Source of the DNA: Parcubacteria group bacterium ADurb.Bin192
GTDB lineage: Bacteria; Patescibacteriota; Patescibacteriia; 2-12-FULL-60-25
Reading direction: 5' to 3'
Length of the DNA: 64,000 bases
Assembly (NCBI GenBank): GCA_002070095.1
Contig: MWCR01000004.1
Coordinates: 1 to 64,000, forward strand
Positions 30,571-39,675 of the stretch are shown here, in pieces. Each line of letters opens with the position of its first letter. The first letter of the stretch is position 1. The notes beneath the pieces are model-generated. The model was given only the letters and a program-made list of their open reading frames with translations. It was not told the origin of the DNA and did not search any database. The translations under genes and the position numbers were made by a program.

Positions 30571-30578
30571 CTTTAAAC

Positions 30579-30607
30579 TTGACGTTAATGAAGCGCTTTG
30601 ATATATT
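30579..30607 (+). promoter_or_regulatory. Promoter of the rpsL-rpsG-fusA operon
   Basis: TTGACG (30579-30584), 17-base spacer, TATATT (30602-30607), leader of about 35 bases. Confidence 0.75.
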
Positions 30608-30648
30608 TCGCCCACATTCTACCAGCCTTTGAGGCTTATTAACCAAAC

Positions 30649-31077
30649 ATGCCTACAATTAATCAATTAGTCCGGCGCTCTCGCCGTACGGCCAAAGCCA
30701 AATCAAAGAGTCCTGCCATGCAGTTCACTCGCGATAGTTTGCATCGCAAACGCACTTTGTTGCCCAAGGGCAGCCCTTTTAAACGCGGGGTTTGCACCAA
30801 GGTAACAACCACCACGCCTAAAAAGCCAAACTCGGCTTTGCGTAAAATTGCGCGTGTCAGATTGTCGAATGGCCAAGAAGTGACGGCTTATATTCCGGGT
30901 GAAGGTCATAATCTGCAAGAGCACTCCATTGTCATGATTCGCGGCGGTCGTGTTAAAGACTTGCCGGGCGTGCGTTACCATATTGTGCGCGGTGTTTATG
31001 ACACGCAGGGAGTTGCCAATCGCAGACGCGGACGATCATTGTACGGTAATAAAAAACCTAAGGCCGCTAAATCCTAA
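30649..31077 (+). CDS. rpsL: Ribosomal protein S12
   Basis: A 142-residue uS12 at the decoding centre. [30 protein letters not shown] and the [11 protein letters not shown] motif with [13 protein letters not shown] are all present, including the lysines whose mutation gives streptomycin resistance in other bacteria. An extra stretch after the N-terminus ([17 protein letters not shown]) makes it slightly longer than the usual 124-140. It starts the str-type operon. Confidence 0.97.
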   Translation: MPTINQLVRRSRRTAKAKSKSPAMQFTRDSLHRKRTLLPKGSPFKRGVCTKVTTTTPKKPNSALRKIARVRLSNGQEVTAYIPGEGHNLQEHSIVMIRGGRVKDLPGVRYHIVRGVYDTQGVANRRRGRSLYGNKKPKAAKS

Positions 31078-31082
31078 AAGAT

Positions 31083-31550
31083 ATGAGAGGTAAGCAAGCA
31101 CCCAGCCGTTCCATTTTGCCGGATCCGAAATATACTTCATTGTCTGTTGCAAAATTGATTAACTACGTCATGGAAAGAGGCAAGAAATCAACAGCGCAGC
31201 GTATAGTTTACGATGCTTTTGATATTTTGGAAGCCAAAGCCAAAAAGCCGGCTTTGGAAGTATTTGAAGAGGCGGTCAAAAACGTATCTCCTTTATTGGA
31301 AGTGAAGTCACGCAGAGTCGGCGGCGCCAACTATCAGATTCCCTTGCAAGTGAGAGCTGAAAGACGCCAGCAATTAGCTTTTCGTTGGTTGATCGCGGCC
31401 ACTCGCGCCAAAAAAGGCAGGCCTATGGCCGAAAAATTAGCCGGCGAGATTTTGGCGGCCGCTGAAAATCAAGGCGACGCAGTTAAGAAAAGACAAGACG
31501 TGCAGCGCATGGCCGAAGCCAACCGCGCGTTTGCGCACTTCGCCCGGTAA
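31083..31550 (+). CDS. rpsG: Ribosomal protein S7
   Basis: A 155-residue uS7, the primary 16S rRNA-binding protein of the 30S head. [29 protein letters not shown] and [31 protein letters not shown] are signature segments. It follows rpsL by 5 bases and precedes fusA after a 109-base spacer holding a terminator-like hairpin. Confidence 0.97.
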   Translation: MRGKQAPSRSILPDPKYTSLSVAKLINYVMERGKKSTAQRIVYDAFDILEAKAKKPALEVFEEAVKNVSPLLEVKSRRVGGANYQIPLQVRAERRQQLAFRWLIAATRAKKGRPMAEKLAGEILAAAENQGDAVKKRQDVQRMAEANRAFAHFAR

Positions 31551-31596
31551 AAACAAGGTATGGATGATGGCACCGGTCATTTAAGTATAAAACAAT

Positions 31597-31634
31597 AAGG
31601 ATTTTGGCCGGCTGGTTCGGCCTTCCTTTTTTTT
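31597..31634 (+). terminator. Terminator-like hairpin between rpsG and fusA
   Basis: GGCCG/CGGCC stem, extended by AAGG/CCTT, followed by eight T residues. It may partially end or attenuate transcription between S7 and EF-G. Confidence 0.6.
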
Positions 31635-31659
31635 CTGAAATTATTTATCCAAAAATTTT

Positions 31660-33741
31660 ATGCCCAGAGAATATTCTTTAAAAGATACCCGTAATTTCGG
31701 GATTATCGCTCACATCGATGCTGGCAAGACAACTTGCTCGGAGCGTGTTTTGTTTTATACCGGCCGCAAGCATAAGACCGGCGAGGTGCACGAGGGTGAG
31801 GCCACCATGGACTGGATGGAGCAAGAGCAAGAGCGCGGTATTACCATCACGTCAGCGGCTACCACTTGTTTTTGGAAGGGTTGCCGTTTGAACTTGATTG
31901 ATACTCCCGGGCACATTGATTTCACCATTGAGGTTCAACGCTCATTGCGTGTTCTGGATGGCGCGGTGACCGTGTTCGATGGCGTGGCCGGCGTGGAAGC
32001 TCAATCGGAAACGGTTTGGAGGCAGGCTGATAAATATAAAGTGCCTCGTTTGTGTTTTGTGAATAAATTGGACCGCATGGGTGCGGATTTTTACAAGGAC
32101 ATTGAATCCATTAGAACGCGTCTGAATAAGCGCGCCTATCCCATTCAATTGCCCATCGGAGCCGAATCTAATTTTGTGGGTATCATTGATTTGATCACCA
32201 TGAAAGCCGAAATGTACAAGGATGAAATGGGTAAAGACATCGAAGAGACAGATGTTCCGGCTGACATGCTGGATAAGGCCAAACAATACCGTAATGAATT
32301 CTTGGAAGCTTTGTCCGAGACGGACGAGGTTTTGATGAATAAATATTTGGCCGGCGAAGAGCTGACCGTGGAAGAAATCAGGGCGGCTTTAAGAAAAGCG
32401 GTTATTAACATGGATATTTTTCCTATTCTTTGCGGCTCGGCTTTAAAAAACAAGGGCGTTCAATTCATGCTGGATGCGGTCAATTATTACTTGCCGTCTC
32501 CTTTGGACGTTCCCGCCATCCAAGGCAAAGACCCGGCTGATCCGGAGAAGATTATTGAGAGACATGCTGATGATAACGAGCCTTTTTCGGCCTTGGCGTT
32601 TAAAGTCATGTCCGATCCTTATATCGGCAGATTAGTCTTTTTCCGGGTTTACTCCGGTAAATTATCCACCGGTTCTTATGTTTATAACGCCACTATCGGC
32701 AAAAAAGAGAGAATCGGACGCATAGTCAGAATGCATGCCAATGACCGCGAAGAAGTGCAGGATGTGTTTTCTGGGGAAATTGCCGCGGCCGTGGGTTTGA
32801 AAGAAACATTTACCGGGCATACGTTGTGCGACGAAGACCATCCCATTATTTTGGAATCCATTACCATCCCCGAGCCCGTGATTGATATCGCTATCGAGCC
32901 GAAAACCAAAGCCGACCAAGAAAAAATGGGTGTGGCTTTGCAAAAGTTGGCTGAAGAAGATCCGTCCTTCCACGTGCGTACGGATGAAGAGACTTTGCAG
33001 ACTATCTTGTCAGGCATGGGAGAATTGCATTTGGAAATTCTGGTGGATCGCATGAAGCGTGAGTTTAACGTGGAAGCTAATGTGGGCAAACCTCAGGTGG
33101 CCTACAAAGAAGCTATTAAAGGCGAAGCTGAAGGTGAAGGTAAATTTATCCGTCAGTCCGGCGGCCGAGGTCAATACGGTCATTGCTGGTTGCGTGTCGC
33201 TCCGGCGGAAAGAGGCAAGGGCTATGAATTCGTCAACGATATCAAGGGCGGCGTTATTCCCAAGGAATATATTCAGCCTATCAACAAAGGCATCCGCGAA
33301 GCTATGCAACGCGGTGTAGCCGCCGGTTATCCCATGCTGGATGTACAGGCCACGGTTTATGATGGTTCGTATCATGAGGTTGATTCTTCTGAAGCCGCCT
33401 TTAAGATTGCAGCTTCCATGGCTTTCCGGGCCGCTTGTGAAAAAGCCGGAGTTTCCATCCTTGAACCCATCGAGCGTGTGGAAGTGGTTGTCCCGGAACA
33501 GTACATGGGAGATGTTATCGGTGATTTGAATTCAAAACGCGGACAAGTAAATTCCATGGAAGACAGGAATGATGTCAAAGTCATCAACGCGGAAGTTCCC
33601 TTGGCTGAAATGTTTGGCTACGCGACTTCGCTCCGTTCCATGACGCAAGGCAGAGGCTCATATACCATGGAGTTTGACCACTACGCTCCGGTCCCATCCA
33701 ATGTTCAGCAATTGTTGATAGAAGGCAAAAACAAGAAATAA
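31660..33741 (+). CDS. fusA: Elongation factor G
   Basis: A 693-residue translational GTPase that drives ribosomal translocation. GTP-binding motifs are AHIDAGKTT (G1), RGITITSA (G2 threonine), DTPGHIDF (G3), NKLDRMGAD (G4) and a G5 SAL. Domains II to V follow with typical [23 protein letters not shown] and the domain IV loop SGGRGQYGH. The length is normal. It starts with no SD behind an A/T-rich leader. Confidence 0.98.
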   Translation: MPREYSLKDTRNFGIIAHIDAGKTTCSERVLFYTGRKHKTGEVHEGEATMDWMEQEQERGITITSAATTCFWKGCRLNLIDTPGHIDFTIEVQRSLRVLDGAVTVFDGVAGVEAQSETVWRQADKYKVPRLCFVNKLDRMGADFYKDIESIRTRLNKRAYPIQLPIGAESNFVGIIDLITMKAEMYKDEMGKDIEETDVPADMLDKAKQYRNEFLEALSETDEVLMNKYLAGEELTVEEIRAALRKAVINMDIFPILCGSALKNKGVQFMLDAVNYYLPSPLDVPAIQGKDPADPEKIIERHADDNEPFSALAFKVMSDPYIGRLVFFRVYSGKLSTGSYVYNATIGKKERIGRIVRMHANDREEVQDVFSGEIAAAVGLKETFTGHTLCDEDHPIILESITIPEPVIDIAIEPKTKADQEKMGVALQKLAEEDPSFHVRTDEETLQTILSGMGELHLEILVDRMKREFNVEANVGKPQVAYKEAIKGEAEGEGKFIRQSGGRGQYGHCWLRVAPAERGKGYEFVNDIKGGVIPKEYIQPINKGIREAMQRGVAAGYPMLDVQATVYDGSYHEVDSSEAAFKIAASMAFRAACEKAGVSILEPIERVEVVVPEQYMGDVIGDLNSKRGQVNSMEDRNDVKVINAEVPLAEMFGYATSLRSMTQGRGSYTMEFDHYAPVPSNVQQLLIEGKNKK

Positions 33742-33747
33742 AAATAT

Positions 33748-33768
33748 GGCGCCGTCAGGCGCCTTATT
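33748..33768 (+). terminator. Short GGCGCC hairpin after fusA
   Basis: GGCGCC-GTCA-GGCGCC followed by TTATTTAA, a weak terminator. It makes the ATG at 33746 an unlikely gene start. Confidence 0.55.
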
Positions 33769-33784
33769 TAAATCCGTCATTAAA

Positions 33785-33793
33785 TGGTATAAT
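33785..33793 (+). promoter_or_regulatory. Extended -10 promoter 6 bases before ATG
   Basis: TGGTATAAT is a perfect TGnTATAAT element; the predicted start coincides with the ATG at 33800. Confidence 0.65.
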
Positions 33794-33799
33794 ATCCGC

Positions 33800-35458
33800 A
33801 TGATAAAAGTTGGCGGAAGAAAATGGCAACTCAAGTTAGGCTTGCTTGGATTGCTGTCGTTTTTGTTTTTTCCGCAATTGGCTTTAGCCATGGCTGTGCA
33901 GTGCGCCGGCAACTCGGCCATGCCGGACGCGGAATGCGTGGTTAAGTCATTAAGCGAAAAAGCCGAGTGTCCTTCCGGTAAAAAACAGATTGTCAAAGCC
34001 ACGGCCAATTGCGCCGGAGCCGGCGGCTTTGCGTTTTTGTGCTGCGCTTCCAATGCTACGGCTGAACCGCCGGATGTTTTGCCGAAATGCGAGGGCGAAG
34101 GCAGCATGAATGCCATTTGTTTAAACAAGGTTACTCCCTGTCCTTCGGGCACGCATGAAACCGAGACTTCTGATTGCGGTTCAGGTTCGGGCATGCCGAG
34201 GCATTGTTGTGTACCCAATTCATCACCCGGAGGAACGGCCGGGTCTTCAGGTGGTACCGGTGTGGGCAGTAAAAAATTAGCCATACCCAAGTTGAATGTC
34301 AAAATACCGGGTTTGGTTTTTTCGGATGAGCCCATAACTGACGGTGAAATGCTGGTTATTCCTTTTTTGGGGCAGTACATTTCTGCTTTTTATCAGTATA
34401 TAGTGGGTATCGGCTTGGTGGCCGCGGCTGTTATTTTTACTTATTCGGCTTTTTTATATCTTTTCAGCGCTACGGGCTTGCAAACGGCTGACGCCAAAAA
34501 GAAAATGATAGACGCCTTGATTGGTTTGGTGATTATTTTGGGATCGTACGTTATTTTGTCCAATATCAATGTTAATACAACTATTTTTGGTGCCATGAGA
34601 TTTCAGACTATCAATCCATTGGTTTCAGAGCTCGGGCGTTACAGCGGTGCCATGCCGCCCAGGGTCGGCCTGGAAGGATTGGGCACTCCGGTTGAACCAA
34701 AAGTGATTATCGATGCCGCTAAATCAGCCGGAGTGAATCCGTGTTTGGTTTTGGCGGTTTGTAATGTGGAAACCGGCTTGAGAAATGTTTGGAACGGTAT
34801 TGCTTCAGGGGGCACCATAGATCAGGCCAATTCATTTGGTGTTTGCCAGGTCAGCTTGTCAAACGTGGTCGAGGGAGGAGAGTGCAGGAGCGGAGCTTGC
34901 ACCGGGGTGCTGGCCGAGGAGTTAAGAAAAAAATTTCCTGATTTTCCGATAGAGTACAAAGACAACCCGACTGTTTCCAGGACGGCCAAAAGAAATTATT
35001 TGCTCACGCATCCGGAGGCCAATGCCTATGCGGCGGCTTGGATTTTAAAGCGCACGGGTTCATCCAATGAATTGATTAAGGCTATCAGCTACAATGCCGG
35101 AGCGGGTTCTGTTATGGCGGCTTTGGGTAATTTGGGAGGAGGCTCGATGACTTTGGACTCAATCAGCCGTCCGGAGGATGCCGGTATAATGCAAGGCGGC
35201 ATTGCCATTGCCGGTTTGGGCGATCCTGATCCTGACTGTGTGGCTGCCATGGGCAACGTGTCTCAATGCAAAGGTTGTCCCAAGGATGGCGGCAAATGCA
35301 ACATCTCTTCAACCAATGCTTCGGGTGAGTTTGACGGGGTGTGTCCGACGGTTGTAGGCGGCAAGCAGCTAAAATGCAAAGGAGCTAACCCTCATATGTA
35401 TGCCTCTGAGGTAATCAAGTCTTATAAATGGGCTTTGAGTAAAGGCTGTAAAAATTGA
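33800..35458 (+). CDS. Secreted Cys-rich protein with two-helix pilin-like segment and lytic-transglycosylase-like domain
   Basis: A 552-residue protein with a signal peptide (about 1-31). Two related Cys-rich modules follow (CAGNSAMPDAECVV...FLCC and CEGEGSMNAICLN...HCC). Two transmembrane helices (about 193-220 and 233-256, IVGIGLVAAAVIFTYSAFLYLF and ALIGLVIILGSYVIL) are arranged like VirB2/TrbC-type pilins. Residues about 300-460 resemble a lysozyme-like lytic transglycosylase, with a candidate catalytic glutamate in AVCNVETGLR and SYNAGAGSVMAAL. The C-terminus is again Cys-rich. It could cut peptidoglycan near an envelope-spanning machine. Placement between fusA and tuf is unusual. Confidence 0.75.
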   Translation: MIKVGGRKWQLKLGLLGLLSFLFFPQLALAMAVQCAGNSAMPDAECVVKSLSEKAECPSGKKQIVKATANCAGAGGFAFLCCASNATAEPPDVLPKCEGEGSMNAICLNKVTPCPSGTHETETSDCGSGSGMPRHCCVPNSSPGGTAGSSGGTGVGSKKLAIPKLNVKIPGLVFSDEPITDGEMLVIPFLGQYISAFYQYIVGIGLVAAAVIFTYSAFLYLFSATGLQTADAKKKMIDALIGLVIILGSYVILSNINVNTTIFGAMRFQTINPLVSELGRYSGAMPPRVGLEGLGTPVEPKVIIDAAKSAGVNPCLVLAVCNVETGLRNVWNGIASGGTIDQANSFGVCQVSLSNVVEGGECRSGACTGVLAEELRKKFPDFPIEYKDNPTVSRTAKRNYLLTHPEANAYAAAWILKRTGSSNELIKAISYNAGAGSVMAALGNLGGGSMTLDSISRPEDAGIMQGGIAIAGLGDPDPDCVAAMGNVSQCKGCPKDGGKCNISSTNASGEFDGVCPTVVGGKQLKCKGANPHMYASEVIKSYKWALSKGCKN

Positions 35459-35499
35459 TAGTTGCTTTTTTCCAACCCGTCTGGTGAACTGTGTTGATT

Positions 35500-35898
35500 A
35501 TGTCATGGCAAAAAATATTTAATACGGCCAGGCGGTTTGGAACGCCTGTCATTGTAACCGATCAAGCGGGCGCTGACCCCATGGTAATCCTGCCTTTTGA
35601 TATTTATGAGGGCTTGATATCAGAAAACGGGGGACCCAACTCCTATTCGGTCAAACCTAAAAATAAAAGAGGTCTGGATCGCATGTCGGAGCCGGACGCT
35701 TCAGTCGAAAGTATCTTGGAGATTCCTTATGAGGACGTTGAAAATCAAAAAAATGGCTTAACAGAGCCTATTAATGACATAAAAACCATAAAAAAAACCA
35801 ATGATTTACCAGATATGGCGCCGGACTCTTTGGAGGAGGACGTTTCCTTGGAAGAGAGGTTCTATTTTGAGCCCATGGAGGACGAAATTAAAAAATAG
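35500..35898 (+). CDS. Phd/YefM-like small protein
   Basis: A 132-residue protein. Residues 1-40 (WQKIFNTARRFGTPVIVTDQAGADPMVILPFDIYEGLI) resemble the N-terminal DNA-binding fold of Phd/YefM antitoxins. The rest is acidic and low-complexity (EEDVSLEERFYFEPMEDE). No toxin gene is adjacent, so it may be a housekeeping relative that is common in Patescibacteria. The ATG at 35500 is preferred over a GTG at 35491. It lies 41 bases after the transglycosylase-like gene. Confidence 0.7.
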   Translation: MSWQKIFNTARRFGTPVIVTDQAGADPMVILPFDIYEGLISENGGPNSYSVKPKNKRGLDRMSEPDASVESILEIPYEDVENQKNGLTEPINDIKTIKKTNDLPDMAPDSLEEDVSLEERFYFEPMEDEIKK

Positions 35899-35907
35899 GT
35901 TTACCTC

Positions 35908-35936
35908 TTGCGTTATTTTAAAGAGGGTGCTATATT
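35908..35936 (+). promoter_or_regulatory. Promoter of tuf
   Basis: TTGCGT (35908-35913), 17-base spacer, TATATT (35931-35936), giving a leader of about 87 bases. Confidence 0.7.
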
Positions 35937-36029
35937 TTCCACTGCTTTGTAATTATTAATTTAGTATTAATTTAGCGTTTCAGCCGGCCTTCAATCAGAC
36001 CGGAAATGGAAGCGCAATGACCATCAAAT

Positions 36030-37220
36030 ATGGCTGAAGTTTTTGAACGAAATAAGCCACATGTCAATGTGGGCACCATTGGTCACGTTGACCATGGCAA
36101 AACGACCTTGACGGCCGCTATTTTAAGCGTTTTGTCGGCTAAGGGCATGACAGCTCATAAAAAAGGAGTTGAGGATTTGGACAAAGCTCCGGAATCCAAG
36201 TCTCGCGGTATTACCATCGCGACAGCTCACGTCGAGTATGAAACGGAAAATAGACACTATGCTCACGTTGATTGTCCCGGACACGCTGACTACATCAAGA
36301 ACATGATTACGGGCGCCGCTCAGATGGACGGTGCTATTTTGGTGGTGGCTGCTACCGACGGTCCCATGCCTCAAACTCGCGAGCATATATTGTTAGCTCG
36401 TCAGGTGGGCGTGCCTTCCATGGTCGTCTTTTTAAACAAATGCGACATAGTGGATGACCCTGAATTGATCGACTTGGTGGAAGAAGAGGTGCGTGAACTT
36501 TTGAAGAAATACGAATTTGATGGCGATAACACCCCGATTATCCGCGGTTCAGCTTTGAAAGCTTTGGAAAATTCAGCCGATCCGGAAGCTTCAAAGCCGG
36601 TTATGGATTTGTTGGCTAAATTGGATGAGTTTATTCCCGAGCCGGTTCGCGACACGGATAAGCCGTTACTGATGCCCATCGAAGATGTCTTTTCGATTGA
36701 GGGTCGCGGTACGGTGGTGACCGGTCGTATCGAACGCGGAACCGTTAAGATCAACGAGGAAGTTGAAATCGTGGGTCTGGGCGAAACCCGCAAGACCGTG
36801 GTTACGGGTATTGAAATGTTTAACAAGCAATTGCAGGACGGCCGTGCCGGAGATAATGCTGGTTTGCTGTTGCGCGGTACTAAAAAAGAAGAAGTGGAGC
36901 GTGGTATGGTTTTGGCCAAGCCGGGTTCAATCACACCTCATACTGAATTCGAAGCTCAGATTTACGCTTTGACCAAAGATGAAGGTGGTCGTCATAAGCC
37001 CTTTGTCACAGGCTATAAACCTCAGTTCTACATCCGTACGACTGACGTGACGGGCGAGGTGACCTTGCCGGCCGAAGTTGCCATGGTGCAACCCGGCGAC
37101 ACGGTCAATATCACTGTTAAGTTGATCGGTCCGGTTGCTATGGAAGACAAGATGCGCTTTGCTATCCGCGAAGGCGGCAGAACAGTGGGCGCGGGCGCTG
37201 TCACCAAGATTATTAAATAA
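36030..37220 (+). CDS. tuf: Elongation factor Tu
   Basis: A 396-residue GTPase delivering aminoacyl-tRNA to the ribosome. GTP motifs [34 protein letters not shown] and NKCD are intact, as are domain [20 protein letters not shown] and the domain [37 protein letters not shown]. The length is standard. It has its own promoter and is followed by a TATAAT and hairpin leader before rpsJ. Confidence 0.98.
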   Translation: MAEVFERNKPHVNVGTIGHVDHGKTTLTAAILSVLSAKGMTAHKKGVEDLDKAPESKSRGITIATAHVEYETENRHYAHVDCPGHADYIKNMITGAAQMDGAILVVAATDGPMPQTREHILLARQVGVPSMVVFLNKCDIVDDPELIDLVEEEVRELLKKYEFDGDNTPIIRGSALKALENSADPEASKPVMDLLAKLDEFIPEPVRDTDKPLLMPIEDVFSIEGRGTVVTGRIERGTVKINEEVEIVGLGETRKTVVTGIEMFNKQLQDGRAGDNAGLLLRGTKKEEVERGMVLAKPGSITPHTEFEAQIYALTKDEGGRHKPFVTGYKPQFYIRTTDVTGEVTLPAEVAMVQPGDTVNITVKLIGPVAMEDKMRFAIREGGRTVGAGAVTKIIK

Positions 37221-37242
37221 ATTTAATTTCGATTTAGGACTT

Positions 37243-37248
37243 TATAAT
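37243..37248 (+). promoter_or_regulatory. TATAAT box before the S10 operon
   Basis: A perfect -10 without a clear -35, with transcription predicted to start at about 37255, the first base of the leader hairpin. Confidence 0.45.
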
Positions 37249-37254
37249 CATCTG

Positions 37255-37299
37255 CTCCGAGCTCATGAGATTCAGACAGGATCTCATGAGCCCTCGGAG
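37255..37299 (+). promoter_or_regulatory. Leader hairpin sequestering the rpsJ GGAGG
   Basis: CTCCGAG + CTCATGAGAT pairs with ATCTCATGAG + CTCGGAG (17 bp, one 2-base bulge). The 3' arm contains most of the GGAGG at 37296-37300, so the hairpin could mask ribosome access to rpsJ. The TCTCATGA core matches the hairpin at 26432-26474. Confidence 0.65.
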
Positions 37300-37313
37300 G
37301 GATGGGAACGACC

Positions 37314-37661
37314 ATGGCTGAAGCAGCTACAACCAAGAAAGTTGCCAAGGAATCATCAACTCGGATCAGAATCAAGATTCGGGCTTATGATCATAAGATC
37401 ATAGATCAGGCAACCAGAACTATCATTGAAACGGCTGAAAGAACGGGCGCTCATGTGGTTGGTCCCATCCCTCTGCCAACGGAGAAAAAAAAATGGACGG
37501 TCAATCGTTCAACCTTCGTTTTTAAAAACGCGCGTGAACAATTCGAGATGAGAGTCCATAAACGCATCGTGGACATTGTCGAGGCGACAGCCAAGACCAT
37601 CGATGCTCTCACGAGTCTCAATTTGCCGTCGGGTGTGGATGTTGAAATAAAAATGTCGTAA
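37314..37661 (+). CDS. rpsJ: Ribosomal protein S10
   Basis: A 115-residue uS10, also the NusE partner of Nus[38 protein letters not shown] and [12 protein letters not shown] are diagnostic. I use the ATG at 37314 (MAEAATTKK); an ATG at 37302 lies only one base after the GGAGG and is less likely to be used. The first 15 residues are a Lys/Thr/Ala-rich extension. It is followed by an unusual 327-base spacer before rplC. Confidence 0.95.
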   Translation: MAEAATTKKVAKESSTRIRIKIRAYDHKIIDQATRTIIETAERTGAHVVGPIPLPTEKKKWTVNRSTFVFKNAREQFEMRVHKRIVDIVEATAKTIDALTSLNLPSGVDVEIKMS

Positions 37662-37988
37662 AAGTAAGTCGTAATCCATTTTTAAATCCCAAGGAGAAAG
37701 TTGTCCGCCGAGCTTGGCTCGGCAAGGCCAAGGAGCGATCTTGAGCCCCATGGGCATAACCTCCCTGCTAGAGAAATAGAAATGGTCAAAGGCGATCGTA
37801 TTGCCTTTAAAATTGTTAAATAATTATACCTTCATCGCTCAGAGGTCAGAAATTCATGCATTTTTTGGAGTTTATCCTCAAAGAAGTGCCTGGGTTTCTG
37901 GCTTTTGCGTTATTAACGCCGTTATATATCCTCGATGAGGATCTATGTAGCGAGCCGGATGCGCCAAAAATATTAAGGCGGATTAATT
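37662..37988 (+). other. 327-base spacer within the S10 cluster
   Basis: Most bacteria have almost no gap between rpsJ and rplC. This one contains a GCCGAG/GCTCGGC hairpin (about 37703-37722), an AAGGAG site at 37691-37696, and two short open reading frames listed separately. There is no clear promoter or terminator. It could be a regulatory RNA segment for the downstream ribosomal genes. Confidence 0.6.
37701..37823 (+). CDS. Possible 40-codon peptide in the rpsJ-rplC spacer
   Basis: A TTG start lies 4 bases after AAGGAG and opens a frame of 40 codons ending MVKGDRIAFKIVK. The SD is the only positive evidence. There is no recognisable family and the frame overlaps a hairpin, so it may be a leader peptide or chance. 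Confidence 0.25.
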   Translation: MSAELGSARPRSDLEPHGHNLPAREIEMVKGDRIAFKIVK

Positions 37989-38008
37989 ATGAAATGCATT
38001 CTAGCTAA
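37856..38008 (+). CDS. Possible 50-residue membrane peptide overlapping rplC
   Basis: ATG frame MHFLEFILKEVPGFLAFALL with a hydrophobic stretch and a polar C-terminus. It overlaps the rplC start by 20 bases. A GAGG lies 11 bases upstream, which is too far for a good SD. It may couple translation to rplC. Weakly supported. Confidence 0.25.
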   Translation: MHFLEFILKEVPGFLAFALLTPLYILDEDLCSEPDAPKILRRINYEMHSS

Positions 38009-38594
38009 AAAAATCGAAATGTCTCAGGTCTACAGACCGGACGGTACGGTTATCCCGGTTACTTTGGTTCAAGCCGGTCCTTGCGTTGTCACGCAGGTTA
38101 AGACTCAAGATAAAGACGGCTACGTGGCCGTTCAATTGGGTTTTTTAAATGCCAAGCGTCTCAACAAGCCCATGGAAGGTCACTTAAAGGACTTGCCAAA
38201 GCTTAAGATTGTCCGAGAATTCAGGTTGCCTTCGGCGGGTGAGCTGAAAAAAGGTGATGTTTTGGAGGCTGCTATTTTTGAACCCGGTGAAACCATCGAA
38301 GTGACCGGCCGATCCAAGGGCAAGGGCTTTCAGGGCGTTGTTAAAAGACACGGCTTCCACGGGCAACCGGCCAGCCATGGTCATAAAGATCAGCTGCGCA
38401 TGCCGGGTTCCATTGGAGCGGGCGGCGTGCAGCGCGTTTTTAAAGGTTTGCGCATGGCCGGACGTATGGGGGACGAAAATGTAACTGTCAAAAATTTGAA
38501 TGTGGTAGAGGTGCGCGATGGAGGAATATTGGCCATCAAAGGTGCCATTCCCGGCGGCCGCAATGGAATAATTGCTATCCAAACCGTAAAATAG
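37989..38594 (+). CDS. rplC: Ribosomal protein L3
   Basis: A 201-residue uL3 near the peptidyl transferase centre. MKCILAKKIEMSQVYRPDGTVIPVTLVQAGPC at the start, GRSKGKGFQGVVKRHGF and GGVQRVFKGLRMAGRMG are standard. The start follows an AAGGCGG-like site. It begins the uninterrupted L3-to-L15 run. Confidence 0.97.
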   Translation: MKCILAKKIEMSQVYRPDGTVIPVTLVQAGPCVVTQVKTQDKDGYVAVQLGFLNAKRLNKPMEGHLKDLPKLKIVREFRLPSAGELKKGDVLEAAIFEPGETIEVTGRSKGKGFQGVVKRHGFHGQPASHGHKDQLRMPGSIGAGGVQRVFKGLRMAGRMGDENVTVKNLNVVEVRDGGILAIKGAIPGGRNGIIAIQTVK

Positions 38595-38595
38595 T

Positions 38596-39225
38596 ATGCC
38601 AAGCGTAAAAATATACAACGTAAAAGGTGAGACGGTGGGCCAAGAAGAATTGTCGGCCGAATATTTTGGCGTCAAGCCATCATCCACTTTGATACATCAA
38701 ATCGTGGTTGCTCAAGAAGCTAACCGCAGAACCACCAAAGCTCATACCAAGACACGGGGCGATATCGCGGGCGGCGGTAAAAAACCATGGAAGCAAAAAG
38801 GTACGGGCCGGGCGCGTCAAGGTTCTATCCGTTCTCCTCAGTGGGTTGGCGGCGGTATAGTTTTTGGTCCCAACAAAGAAAGGAACTACTCTGTAAAGAT
38901 TAACAGAAAAGCCAAAAAGAAAGCTTTGTTCATGATCTTATCGGACAGGGTGTCGCATGAAAAGTTGGTGGTGGTAGATAAATTTCCGGTTGATAATCCG
39001 AAAACCAAGCAATTCGTGGAATGGTCAAAGAATTTACCTTTCGGCAGAAAGTCTTTGGTTGTAATACCCTCTTCCAATCCGGAGCTGTTGCGCATGGTAA
39101 AGAATCTTAAGAATATTAAATTGGTAACGGTCAATGCTTTGCAGGTGGCCGAGATAGTCAAGTATCCGACTATTGTTTTTGAGCAGCCGGGCTTAAAGGC
39201 GTTTGAAACTCTTTATTGCAAATAA
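38596..39225 (+). CDS. rplD: Ribosomal protein L4
   Basis: A 209-residue uL4 lining the exit tunnel. The loop segment RTTKAHTKTRGDIAGGGKKPWKQKGTGRARQGSIRSPQW is characteristic, with KKALFMILSDR after it. In Enterobacteria L4 represses its own operon by binding the S10 leader; whether that applies to the hairpin at 37255 or the spacer at 37662 is unknown. It lies 1 base after rplC. Confidence 0.97.
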   Translation: MPSVKIYNVKGETVGQEELSAEYFGVKPSSTLIHQIVVAQEANRRTTKAHTKTRGDIAGGGKKPWKQKGTGRARQGSIRSPQWVGGGIVFGPNKERNYSVKINRKAKKKALFMILSDRVSHEKLVVVDKFPVDNPKTKQFVEWSKNLPFGRKSLVVIPSSNPELLRMVKNLKNIKLVTVNALQVAEIVKYPTIVFEQPGLKAFETLYCK

Positions 39226-39227
39226 AT

Positions 39228-39671
39228 ATGGGTATATTCCAGCGAAAAACATCGTCTGCCAAGCAGACGGATCAAAAAACCGCCAAAAAGCCGGCTGATA
39301 TTAAGGATGAAATTTTAACACCATCTTCTCAACAAACGGCCAAAGAGGACAAGCAGGTCGCTTCCATGGCGGCCAAGGGTCAGGCGGGCATGTCTTACCG
39401 TCTTTTGCGTTCGCCGCGTGTCAGTGAAAAGGCGGCCATCTTGGCTTCTAAAAATATTTATGTGTTCAATGTGCCGGTAGAAGCGGAAAAAATTGAAATC
39501 GCCAAAGCGGTTAAGGATCTATACGGAGTGTCTGTTATCGCGGTCAGAACTTTGCGCGGTATCGGCAAGCGTTACACCAGAGGCAGGGTCAGGGGCCAGC
39601 GCAATCGTTGGAAGAAAGCTTATGTTGAAGTTAAATCAGGTCAAAAAATAGATCTGTACGAAGGAGTCTAA
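39228..39671 (+). CDS. rplW: Ribosomal protein L23 with N-terminal extension
   Basis: A 147-residue uL23 at the tunnel exit, docking site for trigger factor and SRP. The family domain starts near residue 55 (YRLLRSPRVSEKAAILASKNIYVF) and continues to KAYVEVKSGQKIDLYEG. The first 50 residues are a Lys/Gln/Thr-rich extension absent from the usual 95-100-residue proteins. The ATG at 39228 follows aaataaat with no SD. Confidence 0.95.
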   Translation: MGIFQRKTSSAKQTDQKTAKKPADIKDEILTPSSQQTAKEDKQVASMAAKGQAGMSYRLLRSPRVSEKAAILASKNIYVFNVPVEAEKIEIAKAVKDLYGVSVIAVRTLRGIGKRYTRGRVRGQRNRWKKAYVEVKSGQKIDLYEGV

Positions 39672-39675
39672 GTTT

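Noticed and set aside
33746-33799. ATG at 33746 as start of the secreted protein
   Set aside because: It falls in the GGCGCC hairpin, upstream of the TGGTATAAT element. The signal peptide begins at the ATG at 33800.
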